A stretch of DNA of 64,000 nt. Origin: JAGQPD01 sp020426865. GTDB taxonomy: Bacteria > Planctomycetota > Planctomycetia > Pirellulales > Pirellulaceae. How positions within the stretch are numbered: position 1 is the first letter of the stretch; each line of letters starts with the position of its first letter. Below, piece after piece: positions 45,648 through 55,100 of the stretch. The translations under genes were made by a program, and so were the position numbers. The stretch lies in the NCBI GenBank assembly GCA_041399065.1, contig JAWKTN010000003.1, forward strand, positions 434,001 to 498,000, read 5' to 3'. The notes beneath the pieces are model-generated. The model saw only the letters and a list, made by a program, of their open reading frames with translations, ran no database searches and was not told the origin of the DNA.

Positions 45648-47232
45648 CTTCGGGGCGTTTGGGAGCGTCGACGCCTTCGAGGTTTGGCAGCAGTTTCGAC
45701 GCATCTGGCCCTGTCATTTGCTCACCGGGAATCTTGATCTCGCTTGCGTTGGGTAGTGTATCTCGCAAGTCCTTCGTCGCGGCCAACAGTTTCGGCTCCA
45801 GGTCCTCCAACGTCGTCAAGTGATCGCTAAGATCAGTGATGATCTTGTTGATCTCGCTCTTGATGTCGCCAATCAATCGCTTTTGTGCAGGATCGGCTGC
45901 AACGGAGTTGACACCATTGCCTGGTGCCACACCTTCATACGCATGGAGGACAATTTCAAGTCGATACAACAGTCGGCGCCGCATGGCAGCGGTACGGGGG
46001 TCGTTTAACGTTTCTTCCACGGCGCGAGGACGCCTGGGACGTCGCGACACTCCACCTTCACCACCATACTCGTCACCATAACCATAGGCGTCGTCACGCC
46101 CCGACCCCTCCATCATCATGGCGTCTGGCCCAGGTCCCGCTCCGTAACCATAACCACCACGGCCACCCCCCTCGCCGCCATATCCACCCATGCTTCCTTG
46201 CGCTCGCATATCGAGCTGTTCCTGCAATTCATGATTGCATGCAATCAGCGCTAATTCGCCCAGCTTTTCGATGACCGTGTCGGCATTGGCAATGTCGCTT
46301 GGTGCCAGCTTAATGCTCGCCAGTGCCGAAGCCGCAGCGATCTGAACTGGCAGTTGTTCGTCAGGACCACTTAAGGTTTGTTCCATGATTTTTACGACCT
46401 TCGCATCGGCACCCGATTCTCCGAGTCGTCCCAGAATCTCCAGCGCCTGCCGCCGCATCCACGCATGCCCTTCGGCGCTGCGCCCCGGAGGCGGAGATAC
46501 TGCCCCGGCCAATTCCAACATCGCGTCCTGAATTTTTTGCCGCGCGGCGGCGGGCATCTTCTTGTTGTCCGGCTGGACGAGATCCAATTCCGCATGCCTT
46601 GCCAAACCGATCAGGATCGCGACACGCACCGGGTCGATCTGATTTTCCTTCTGCCATGACGCAAGCATCGCAGCTAACGCCTTCATCGATGGCTGCGGAG
46701 GACTTCGATCCGATCGAGACTCCTCCACGTCATTAAGATCCGCGACGATCAACATTGCGTTGTATCGAACCGCCGGATGAAACTCCGACATGTCGGCAAT
46801 CTTGGGACAGTAGCCAAGCGCCGTCGTGACGATGTAATCGTGTGCCTGCTGATTTTGCACAAAGGAAAAATCTCGTTTTAGCTGATAGCGCAGATCAGCA
46901 ATCTTTCCGAGCTGACTCGGACCCGATGCCGTGATCGCCCGAAAGAAATAGTCCGCGTACCAGGCCTTCAGGTCGGCCTGTTGGAATTGGTTGCTGCGGA
47001 CAGCCTTATCCTTCATCGCCTGCCGCTGGCGGACTTCTTGCGCCTGTGCCGCAGGCTCGGTCGCCGTTAACTTCGGTGGCAGGTACGTATATTGAACGCC
47101 AAATTGCGCACGGCTCTCGGCTGTCGTTAAGGCCACGATCAGCATGGCATACATGCAACCCGAGTAGAAACCCAAGCGTCGAGCCACAACCGAACCAGGG
47201 ACCATCCCCAAAGACAAATATTCGCAGGACAT
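45604..47232 (-). CDS. secreted protein of unknown function with Gly/Tyr-rich linker
   Basis: A 542-residue protein with an N-terminal hydrophobic segment (MYAMLIVALTTAESRAQF, a probable signal peptide). The middle part (about 120-330) is helical and may be HEAT-like (ILGRLGESGADAKVVKIMEQ). A glycine/tyrosine-rich segment (GGYGGEGGGRGGYGYGAGPG and onward, about 350-390) separates it from a helical C-terminal domain with KSEINKIITDLSDHLTTLEDL. No family was recognised. AGAGGGGTGG lies a few bases upstream of ATG 47232, which supports the start, though ATG at codon 10 is also possible. It is convergent with the protease gene and overlaps it by 44 bases. Confidence 0.7.
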   Translation of the reverse strand: MSCEYLSLGMVPGSVVARRLGFYSGCMYAMLIVALTTAESRAQFGVQYTYLPPKLTATEPAAQAQEVRQRQAMKDKAVRSNQFQQADLKAWYADYFFRAITASGPSQLGKIADLRYQLKRDFSFVQNQQAHDYIVTTALGYCPKIADMSEFHPAVRYNAMLIVADLNDVEESRSDRSPPQPSMKALAAMLASWQKENQIDPVRVAILIGLARHAELDLVQPDNKKMPAAARQKIQDAMLELAGAVSPPPGRSAEGHAWMRRQALEILGRLGESGADAKVVKIMEQTLSGPDEQLPVQIAAASALASIKLAPSDIANADTVIEKLGELALIACNHELQEQLDMRAQGSMGGYGGEGGGRGGYGYGAGPGPDAMMMEGSGRDDAYGYGDEYGGEGGVSRRPRRPRAVEETLNDPRTAAMRRRLLYRLEIVLHAYEGVAPGNGVNSVAADPAQKRLIGDIKSEINKIITDLSDHLTTLEDLEPKLLAATKDLRDTLPNASEIKIPGEQMTGPDASKLLPNLEGVDAPKRPEAKPLDNFPTDILNE

Positions 47233-47362
47233 CAGTCCACCCCTCTTCTGGCGTTCCGAAAGACAAGGCCTAACCCTTTAAGCCTACTCGGACCACCGAG
47301 CTGATGTCAACCAATTCCCGGAAAAAGGGCAAAAAACGGCGGCTTTGGGCCCTCCGGCAGTA

Positions 47363-48175
47363 TCACAATTGGGCGCCGGCCGTAATGCTCAGCTCTTCGT
47401 AAACCGCTTCCACGGTATCGGCGTCGATCAAGTCCTGTTCCTGGCCCGCTCCAGCGACCAGCGACAGCTCAGCAATCTGCCGGACTTTTCGCGGGACCCC
47501 GTCGGCCAGGTCATGCAGCCGGGCAATGGCAAACACGTCGAAGGCGGGCTTTTCACGGCCGGCCTTGGCCAACGTGCTGCGAAGGTACTCGGCAGTGTCC
47601 TGGTGCTGCCATGAGCGCAGCTCGATTCGCAACTCGCATAGGTCGAGCAGTCTCCGCCCGAGCAATTCGACGCGCTCTTCGTTGCAGGTCAGGAGGATCG
47701 TCAGCCTTGAATCGGGCGCCGGAGATTGCTGCGCCAGACGCACTATCGTCGACAGAACTTCCGACTCGGCCTCGTCCGCATCGTCAATCATCACGACCGT
47801 GTTGGTGCGCTGATAACGGTTCACTTGCAGCACGTCACCGACAGCCCGCCAGTGACAGCCAATGGACCACCGCGGATCGACGTTCTGCCCTAGATCGACC
47901 GCCAATCGCCACACGAACTCATAGTGGTCGATCCCCAGGCACCGCAATTGAGCCACGCTATGTCCGGCACGTCGCAGCTGCGACGCGAGGACTTCCAACA
48001 GCAGTGATTTTCCACTGCCACTCCGGCTCATCATCAACCCCACTCGGCGACGATTGTCAATCAAAAAATTCATTCGCGCCAGAGCTTCTTCATGCACCGG
48101 ACTATTAAAATAGAAACGCGGATCAAGCGCGCCGCGGAAGGGAGATTCGTTTAGTCCCCAATAGCTTTCGTACAT
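47363..48175 (-). CDS. ExeA-like AAA ATPase with altered Walker A
   Basis: A 270-residue P-loop ATPase of the ExeA/GspA type (MYESYWGLNESPFRGALDPRFYF opening, typical of this family), which in other bacteria helps assemble type II secretion or other surface machinery. Walker A is SRSGSGKS at 50-57, where the first Gly of GxxxxGKS is replaced by Ser; GKS itself is intact. Walker B is VVMIDDADEAE and the sensor LTILLTCNEERVE. The fold ends with a helical lid (RKVRQIAELSLVAGAGQEQD). The start at 48175 is preferred over ATG 48220, as the family begins at MYESYWGL. It is divergent from rsmE. Confidence 0.85.
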   Translation of the reverse strand: MYESYWGLNESPFRGALDPRFYFNSPVHEEALARMNFLIDNRRRVGLMMSRSGSGKSLLLEVLASQLRRAGHSVAQLRCLGIDHYEFVWRLAVDLGQNVDPRWSIGCHWRAVGDVLQVNRYQRTNTVVMIDDADEAESEVLSTIVRLAQQSPAPDSRLTILLTCNEERVELLGRRLLDLCELRIELRSWQHQDTAEYLRSTLAKAGREKPAFDVFAIARLHDLADGVPRKVRQIAELSLVAGAGQEQDLIDADTVEAVYEELSITAGAQL

Positions 48176-48240
48176 GGCGTTTGGCCCTATCCATGGATGC
48201 CGCGATGAGTCGGTAGACACCGTACCAGTGTCCTCATCGG

Positions 48241-48250
48241 TACAATCGCG
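48241..48250 (+). promoter_or_regulatory. possible -10 region of rsmE (TACAATCGCG)
   Basis: TACAAT followed by CGCG lies 58 bases before ATG 48299. No -35 at normal spacing is visible, so it is only a weak candidate. The same TAYAATCGCG phrase occurs at two other promoter-like sites in this window. Confidence 0.3.
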
Positions 48251-48298
48251 CGGGTACTTGACCGAAACTGTTTGTCATGCATGCTATCAACGATGGGA

Positions 48299-49027
48299 AT
48301 GCTATCAAGATTTTATTGTGAAACCGCCATCGAAGGTTCCACCGCCAGACTCGACGGTTCCGAAGCCCATCATTTGCTTCACGTTTTGCGGGGCCAAGTG
48401 GGGGACGAGGTCTTACTGTTCGACGGACACGGCGCTGAATTCACCGCGCGAATCGAAAACTGCGCGCGCAGCGAAGTCATGCTGCAAGTGCTGGCACGCC
48501 ACGACGTCGATCGTGAATTGTCCATCATATTGACACTAGGTGTCTCGCTTCCCAAAGGGGAGCGTCAGCGGTGGATGGTCGAGAAATGTGTCGAACTTGG
48601 CGTTCACTCCCTCGTCCCTCTGGTTACCAAACGCAGCGTCGCCCAACCCACCGGCAAGGCTCTGGATCGTTTGCGCCGCGCGGTCATTGAGGCCAGCAAA
48701 CAATGCGGGCGCAATCGGCTGATGGCGATTTCCGAGCCACAACACTGGCATAGCTGGTGCCGTACCAGTTGCACGGCCGATGCGTACGTCGCGCATCCCT
48801 ATCCCTGCGAAAACACCCCCACCGTTACGCTCGATGAACTCCATTTGCGCTACGCCCGATCTTCGGCAATGATATCGATGGCCGTAGGACCCGAGGGCGG
48901 CCTTACCGACGACGAGATCGAGCAAGTAACTGCCGGCGAAGGGCAATTACTGAGTCTCGGCCCGCGGATCCTGCGGGTCGAAACCGCCGCAATTGTGATC
49001 GCAGCCTGGGGAAGTAGCATCGGTTGA
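48299..49027 (+). CDS. rsmE: 16S rRNA (uracil1498-N3)-methyltransferase
   Basis: SPOUT-class methyltransferase that modifies U1498 of 16S rRNA with SAM. With the start at ATG 48299 the protein has 242 residues, the usual size. Seen: the N-terminal PUA-like domain (SEAHHLLHVLRGQVGDEVLLFDG), SLPKGERQRWMVEKCVELGV, the SAM-binding knot AVGPEGGLTDDEIE and LGPRILRVETA, both conserved in RsmE. An in-frame ATG at 48281 begins a near-duplicate phrase (ATGCTATCAA occurs at both 48281 and 48299), so the start is uncertain by six codons. It is convergent with the PEP-CTERM gene at 49105. Confidence 0.93.
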   Translation: MLSRFYCETAIEGSTARLDGSEAHHLLHVLRGQVGDEVLLFDGHGAEFTARIENCARSEVMLQVLARHDVDRELSIILTLGVSLPKGERQRWMVEKCVELGVHSLVPLVTKRSVAQPTGKALDRLRRAVIEASKQCGRNRLMAISEPQHWHSWCRTSCTADAYVAHPYPCENTPTVTLDELHLRYARSSAMISMAVGPEGGLTDDEIEQVTAGEGQLLSLGPRILRVETAAIVIAAWGSSIG

Positions 49028-49032
49028 CGACG

Positions 49033-49070
49033 TCTCCCCACATCGATCAAGATCTCCCCACATCGATCAA
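49033..49070. repeat. 20-base tandem direct repeat, two copies
   Basis: TCTCCCCACATCGATCAAGA is followed by a second copy missing its last two bases. It sits between the convergent rsmE and PEP-CTERM genes. Slippage is the likely origin. Confidence 0.75.
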
Positions 49071-49104
49071 ACCCTGCAATGTGGACGATATCGAAACCCA
49101 GTTC

Positions 49105-50181
49105 CTATCGACGGCGCCGCAAACCACACACCAAACCGCTCATAATAAGCCACCACCCCGCGGGCTCCGGTACCGCGTGCCCAAAGACCTCGACTTCGGC
49201 GATTTGCAGGTAATAATCGGATTGACTGGCATCCGGAATCTTGTCGATTGAAATGAACCGGCCTGAAAATGATCCGGCCCCCATCGCTTCATTGATCACA
49301 TCAACGCCAGCGACACCCGAATTGGTTCCGTCAGTTCGTACGTCGGTCGACCAGATGGGCGTGACACCGTCGGCATCAAGAATCGATACGCGATAATTCG
49401 TTAGCCGCTCCGGACAACATCCATCGACGCGATTGACGATATTGATGTGGTCGATGTCGACCTCTTGTGGCATCTCAATCAGATAACCGAATTCCGTGAC
49501 CGGCTCCGCGGCATGATTAACCGTGGACGTGTTGCCGTCAACAATGCGAACTCCGTCCCAGTTGTCCCAGGTGGGACCGGAGGGAGTTACGCTGGCGCCC
49601 GCTGCGTAGTTGATAGGGATCGTCTCAGTAGCCGTACCCGACAAAAGCTCGACTTCGGCAATCTGCAAGTAATAGTCGACCTCCGCCGGATTCGGAATTT
49701 TCGAGACAGATACCCAGCGTCCAGCAAATGTGCCGGCGGGATCCCGATCGGCCAAAAGCTCGTCCACGCCGCCGGGGCCAGAATTCGACCCGTCCGTCCG
49801 CACATCGGCACTCCACAACACTGCACCCGGCATGCCGGCGGCATCGTCCAAAATCGCCACGCGATAATTCGTCAACCGATTGACACAACAATCGCTGTTG
49901 CGCCCGACGACGTTGATCTGATCAAAGGCAACAACCGACGGCAGTTCGATCGTATACCCGAACTGCTCCACCGGTTCCGACGCATGATTGATCGAACCGA
50001 TATCCCCATCGATGATGAAATTCGGATCCCAGCCGGCCCAGGTGGCCCCGGAAGCGGTCGCGGTGCCATCAAGTGCAACGTTGATCGGGTGCGTGACGGT
50101 AATCGTGTCGATTTGGCCGTGAACCGACGCGCCGGTCCACCCCAACAGTATGAGAGCAACGGTCAGTTGAGTTCGAATCAT
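49105..50181 (-). CDS. PEP-CTERM protein with two F5/8-type (discoidin-like) repeats
   Basis: A 358-residue exported protein with a signal peptide (MIRTQLTVALILLGWTGASVHGQ), two tandem domains of about 150 residues each, and a PEP-CTERM tail (VPEPAGWWLIMSGLVCGLRRRR). Each domain has DGxxxxxxHAxEP, a vicinal Cys pair followed by RLTNYRVxIL (CCVNRLTNYRVAIL and CCPERLTNYRVSIL), then WSxDVRTDGxNSG and DYYLQIAEVE; they look like discoidin-fold modules that bind carbohydrate or lipid at surfaces. No dockerin is present. The start at 50181 is chosen because AAGGGG lies six bases upstream; ATG 50187 would leave no spacing. It is co-directional with the next two genes and shares its repeat type with the polyprotein. 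Confidence 0.85.
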   Translation of the reverse strand: MIRTQLTVALILLGWTGASVHGQIDTITVTHPINVALDGTATASGATWAGWDPNFIIDGDIGSINHASEPVEQFGYTIELPSVVAFDQINVVGRNSDCCVNRLTNYRVAILDDAAGMPGAVLWSADVRTDGSNSGPGGVDELLADRDPAGTFAGRWVSVSKIPNPAEVDYYLQIAEVELLSGTATETIPINYAAGASVTPSGPTWDNWDGVRIVDGNTSTVNHAAEPVTEFGYLIEMPQEVDIDHINIVNRVDGCCPERLTNYRVSILDADGVTPIWSTDVRTDGTNSGVAGVDVINEAMGAGSFSGRFISIDKIPDASQSDYYLQIAEVEVFGHAVPEPAGWWLIMSGLVCGLRRRR

Positions 50182-50187
50182 TAGCAT

Positions 50188-50193
50188 CCCCTT
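50188..50193 (-). promoter_or_regulatory. Shine-Dalgarno deciding the start at 50181
   Basis: AAGGGG on the minus strand lies six bases before ATG 50181 and directly adjacent to ATG 50187, so the inner start is favoured. Confidence 0.6.
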
Positions 50194-50277
50194 GTCGTCA
50201 CGTGTTGCGATTCAGCGCCGATCCCTCCGCCACCATTCCCCAAGCAGGCCATACGATAACACGAACCAAAGACGATT

Positions 50278-52128
50278 TCAAACAAAAACGTCCCGGCCAC
50301 TCGGATTTCGCCCCGACCGCCAGATAATGCACATTAGTACACATGTCCACGCGAAGGCCAGCCGCGGTTCGGGGGCCGTCGTTCCCAACATGTCGAAGGG
50401 GAAGGCTTGCCCCCGATCCGCCAGTGCTTCGTGCAAGACAAATACGTCCCTTAGGCCAACTTTCCCATCCAAATCGAGGTCGCCGTTTCTCCACGAGGTT
50501 TCACCGGGAAGCGGATATTCGGTTAACCATCCGGCGAGAAAATCCGCCACATCCTGTTGGTCGACATTGCCATCGATATTGACGTCACCGAGCACCGAGT
50601 AGGGGCCCCCGGCGAACGTACCCTGCAAGCGATAGATGGTATCGTTTGCCTTGCTCATCACATAGATTTCGCCAGATTGGTCTTGACCGAAGCGAATATT
50701 TGCGCGACCGTTGGTACCAACGCCTACGATTTCGCCGAGACTGGTAGGAAGGCCGTCATCATCAAGCAATCGCAGTTGCATGACATCAGCGGGGACATCG
50801 TCATTGGCGAGTCGTTCTTGCGGTGACACATAAATCCGATCGTGCGAGAGGCTACTGAACAACAGAAACCCCTGTAATTCCTGAGCCAATACTCCGTGGT
50901 AAACAGCGCCCGTCACCACCGCATTGCTACCCAGATTGCTCGCGTGATCGAATTGTGCCACCGGGTAAGTGTAGTCATCTACCTGTCGCGTCGCGAGGGG
51001 AACTTCCTGCAGACTATTACTATCACCGGGTGCCACAAATTGGTAAGTACCTTCGTACAGGCCCCAGCCATAATTCTTGCCAGGCTCGATCAGATTGATC
51101 TCTTCCACGTTGTTGTGACTGATGTCACCCACGAACAGCTTCCCGGTCACCTGATCAAATGCCAGCGTTTGCGGATGTCGAAAGCCCACTGCGAATAGTT
51201 CAGCGAGGCGTTGATCGTCGCCAACGAACGGATTGTCTGCGGGAATCGTAAACGCCGCGCCGCCAATTGAAAGTGGATTGATCCGCACAATCGAGGCCAG
51301 CACATTGTCAAAAGACTGTCCGACATTGTTATCCGTGTAGTCATTACAGGAATTGGACGGCGAGCAGGGGCCTCCGCCATCGCCAAAGGTGAGATAGATA
51401 TTGCCGAAATCGGCATCGCCGGAGTGCGACGTTGGATTAAAGGCGATTTGTTGACCGATGTGATCACCGTAGGGATACTGCACGCGATAAACTTGTCGCG
51501 ACGAGGTCAACTGGTGCGTTAGCGGATCCATCGACCACTCGAACAACACGCTGTCGACCATTGACGACCGGTTCCAATCGTTCTGCAGGGGATGCGTGGG
51601 ATTGGGTTGGCCGAACCGCTCGGTGTGCATCGTGTAAACTTTACCGTAACCCGGCGTTCCTGGCGTCGCGTATTGGGGATGGAACGCCAAACCGCGCAGG
51701 CCGTTGCTGGTCGCGACCGGATTGCCGCCAAAAACCGCCCCGCGCTCGGCCGCAATATCAAGGAACGGCTCGGCGTCGCGATTGCCCAACGCATTGTAGC
51801 GCCACACTTGACCTTGTTGTGTCGCAAAATAGAGTCCGTCCGCCTGGGTGGCCATCTGTTGAATGTCGCCAGGCAATGTCGACCAAGGAACAACGCGCAC
51901 TGCCAGTTCTTCCGGTGCGAGCGGCACCGTCCCGATCGTCACCGCCGCACTAGCAAAGCCAGCGGTGACGAGGACGGCGCACAACAGACAACAAGCCGAC
52001 AGACAACAAGCCGACAGGAAAAAATTCGTCCATGAAGTCGGTATTCGACTCGGATGGGTCGAGACGAGTTGCGAGACAGTTTGCGGGACGAACCGCAAGA
52101 ACGCGCGGCCCATCGCTACGGCGTTCAT
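50278..52128 (-). CDS. PQQ-type sugar dehydrogenase-like beta-propeller with dockerin and PEP-CTERM
   Basis: A 616-residue exported protein. The body resembles soluble glucose/sorbosone dehydrogenases: GLRGLAFHPQY, NIYLTFGDGGG, RHPQTLAFDQVTG and ISHNNVEEINLIEPGKNYGW. Near the C-terminus are dockerin-like repeats (GDVNIDGNVDQQDVADFLAG and GDLDLDGKVGLRDVFVLHEA). The tail is APEPRLAFAWTCVLMCIIWRSGRNPSG, a PEP-CTERM signal. The signal peptide contains a tandem 15-base duplication giving SACCLSACCL at 39-48. The start at 52128 has AAAGGT eight bases upstream and leaves a 14-base gap to the preceding gene; ATG 52170 would overlap it. Redox activity and the cofactor are inferred only. Confidence 0.82.
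   Translation of the reverse strand: MNAVAMGRAFLRFVPQTVSQLVSTHPSRIPTSWTNFFLSACCLSACCLLCAVLVTAGFASAAVTIGTVPLAPEELAVRVVPWSTLPGDIQQMATQADGLYFATQQGQVWRYNALGNRDAEPFLDIAAERGAVFGGNPVATSNGLRGLAFHPQYATPGTPGYGKVYTMHTERFGQPNPTHPLQNDWNRSSMVDSVLFEWSMDPLTHQLTSSRQVYRVQYPYGDHIGQQIAFNPTSHSGDADFGNIYLTFGDGGGPCSPSNSCNDYTDNNVGQSFDNVLASIVRINPLSIGGAAFTIPADNPFVGDDQRLAELFAVGFRHPQTLAFDQVTGKLFVGDISHNNVEEINLIEPGKNYGWGLYEGTYQFVAPGDSNSLQEVPLATRQVDDYTYPVAQFDHASNLGSNAVVTGAVYHGVLAQELQGFLLFSSLSHDRIYVSPQERLANDDVPADVMQLRLLDDDGLPTSLGEIVGVGTNGRANIRFGQDQSGEIYVMSKANDTIYRLQGTFAGGPYSVLGDVNIDGNVDQQDVADFLAGWLTEYPLPGETSWRNGDLDLDGKVGLRDVFVLHEALADRGQAFPFDMLGTTAPEPRLAFAWTCVLMCIIWRSGRNPSGRDVFV
51988..52017. repeat. 15-base tandem duplication in a signal peptide
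   Basis: ACAACAAGCCGACAG occurs twice in a row, encoding SACCL twice in the hydrophobic core of the signal peptide of the propeller protein. The repeat keeps the frame. Confidence 0.8.
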
Positions 52129-52142
52129 GCCTGTGCACCTTT

Positions 52143-55100
52143 CTAACGGAATCGACGCAGGGCACCCCACACGAGACCGATCAATAGTAGCGTCGCGGCG
52201 GACGGTTCCGGGGTGGATTGTCCGAGTAATTCAAAGTTCAGTCCGCTTCCGGTCGCTGCAACGAGAGCATCATGCAAAATGTAGGCGTCCTGCAAGTAGA
52301 CCCGCCCATCACCGTTCATATCACCCCAACCCCATGTCTCCCAATCACCAACGGTCACCGTGTTGTGTGCCCCGACCAGTGTCTTTTGCCGCAGCCAGTT
52401 CGACAAGAAGATGTCGGTATCCTGCTGGCTGATCTGCCCGTCGCGATTGATGTCCCCCGGCTTCAATCCTCCCGGAATCGCGTTCGCCTGCGCGGCAATC
52501 CACTCGTTGTCGGTGAACAGATTAAAGGTACCATAATCGGAGCCACCGCCGGTCGAGTTATCGCCAAACACATAGAGTTTCAGGTCGTCGACGGACCCTT
52601 GAAAATAGTCATCGTAGATCGGGATCGTGCCGTCGTTGCCGATTTCAGCGGCACCCACCGAGAGTCGACCCACGCGGTCGCCTGCGGTGACGGCGGTCCC
52701 CAGCGCGCCGTTATTGGCTGACACCGCCATGCCATTCACATACAAGACGGAAGTAAACCCGCGATTCGCGTCCCCCGAGCCAGGTACCACATTCGGCGCC
52801 CCCGGTGAATTGCGAGGGTAAACGTGATGCATGACATGATACCATTGTCCTCCCACAACCTGGACGGCCGCCGGAATACTCGCATCGTTGACATGCCCGT
52901 CGTTGACCTGAGTCCACTTGCCGTCCGCGGTAATGGCTGGGCCACCAGCGGCGATCGAGTCCATTACAATTACCTGTCGTCTCTGGCCAAGCGCGGCAGC
53001 TTCTGGAAACACCCAGCCTTGCAAGCCCCGCGCCGTGAGTCCTGCGTAGTTCAGCGGAAAATCGGGAGCAAACTCGGTGATTTGGCTGGGGCGATTCAGT
53101 ACTATTCCCGCCACCACGTCGTCCTGGCCGTCAAACTTGATCGCCAGATTGCCAGCTTGCGCGCCCGGACGCGCTGCCGCGTTAACGTATACCGGCCCTC
53201 CCGTCTGTACCATGTCGACGTACGCTCCGGTTGGACCTTCGCTGTCGAGCGTGCCACCGGACGTTGGATTGCCGGCACCAGAACCGACCACAATGCCCGC
53301 CGACGCGTTTTCTAGACTGTCGTCGCCCATTTGGAAATTTCGATCGATCGTCACCGCCGCTGAAGCATCCGTGGCATTGTCCACCAAAACAAACCATGCC
53401 GCTGCGCAGGCAACAGCGCACACCATCGTGGCTCGGTTCCGACTCCGAAACGCAAACCCGCCAATTGCCAACCCGATCAACAGCGGCAACAGGCCGGGTT
53501 CGGGTACGCTCGCAAGGGACGGGGTTCCAAGTGAGCTACCAAAATTGTCCTTCCACACCGTGTAATCCGCCGCGTCCACTCGTCCGTTGCCATTTCCATC
53601 GGCCGCCAAAGCGGTTGTCGACCCGAAGTTGTCTTTCCAAATGGTATAGTCCGCAGCATCCACGGTGCCATTCTGGTTGTAGTCACCCAACAATAGCTCA
53701 CCACCTGTCACATACTCCACGGCACCCTCCATGATCGTGCCAGTCGCAACATCCACGTACTCGAATCGCAAGTCTTGTGCATCCTTACTGGTACTGTACA
53801 CTCGACCGATGTTAGCAGCATCCGTTGGTCCAAACGTGGAACTTCCCAACAAGAAGGCCTCGGCCAGCACGAACTCACCCGAAGCGCCGGCTTCGTCCCA
53901 ACTGGCACCAATTCCATTGCCTAAAGAATCGTAATTCTGCTGGTCAAGGCTATTCCAGTTGACCGTCGTGAGCGAACCGGCGGCGCTGGCAATGCGGTAG
54001 TAATTCGTTTCGAACGACGAATTGAAGCGGTTGATTAATCGCACGGTTCCCGTGGTCCGATTCACTTCAAGTCCCAACCGCGGAACCGACGATAGTGGCG
54101 CGAGCACTTCGACGTCGGCAATCTGCAGATAGTAATCCGTCTCCGCCGCATTATCGATCTTGTCAATCGTGATCCACTTGCCCGAAAACGTCCCGGTCGG
54201 GTCTAAATCAGCCGTGAGCATATCGACGCCGGCCGTACCAGAATTCGTACCATCGGTCCGCACATCGGCGCTCCAGATCGGCGAACCTGCCGTGCCCGCG
54301 TTATCGGACAAGACAGATACGCGATAATTCGTCAGCCGTTCGGGGCAACATCCATCGACTCGATTGAAGACATTGATTGCTTGAATATCCACTGGGTTGG
54401 CAAGCTGGATTGTATAGCCAAACGTGCTTGTAGGTTCCGCGGCGTGTACGATGGTATTCAAATCTCCGTCAATGATCCGATACGGATTCCAATTGCTCCA
54501 CGTCGGCCCAGTGGCGGTAGCAGTACCATCGGGAGCAACATTGATTTGCCCGTGAGCGGCCTGTGGGTACGCAACAATGCCACATGCCACAAAGCTGACA
54601 CAGGCAATGGTTTCCATACGGCGACCTCGGCGGAGGAGGAACGATAGCCCGACAGCACTGACCATCGCTAGGAAAGCACCCGCCGGCTCGGGAACCGAGT
54701 TAAGCATGGCTTGGAATGACCCGGCACCATTGGCCTGTTCGTAATCGGCCTTGAACATCAAGAAATCAGCGGCGCCGCTGATGCCATCCCCATTGAGGTC
54801 GCCCAAGGCGTACGCCTCTGCTCGTGTTTTTCCCGTGACATCCGCCTCCAATACTGTCACGAGGCTCGTCCAATCCGCGGCATCAATCGCGCCATCGAAA
54901 TTCATGTCCGAACGAATGTACGAATTGCCGCTGTTGCCTTCGAAACGGATCTGCACGTCTCGAATCGAGCCGTTGGCTTCAAGGATTTGCATCGTAACGT
55001 CTTCGTAGATCGAGCGGAGCCAGGCGGCGGAGCCCAGATTGAGAGTCGCGCCATCAGCGATACGTCCACCATCGCCACCAGCTAGTTCGCCTTCGCTCAA

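Noticed and set aside
49033..49070. Possible terminator between rsmE and the PEP-CTERM gene
   Set aside because: The 20-base direct repeats cannot fold into a strong stem and no T-run follows.
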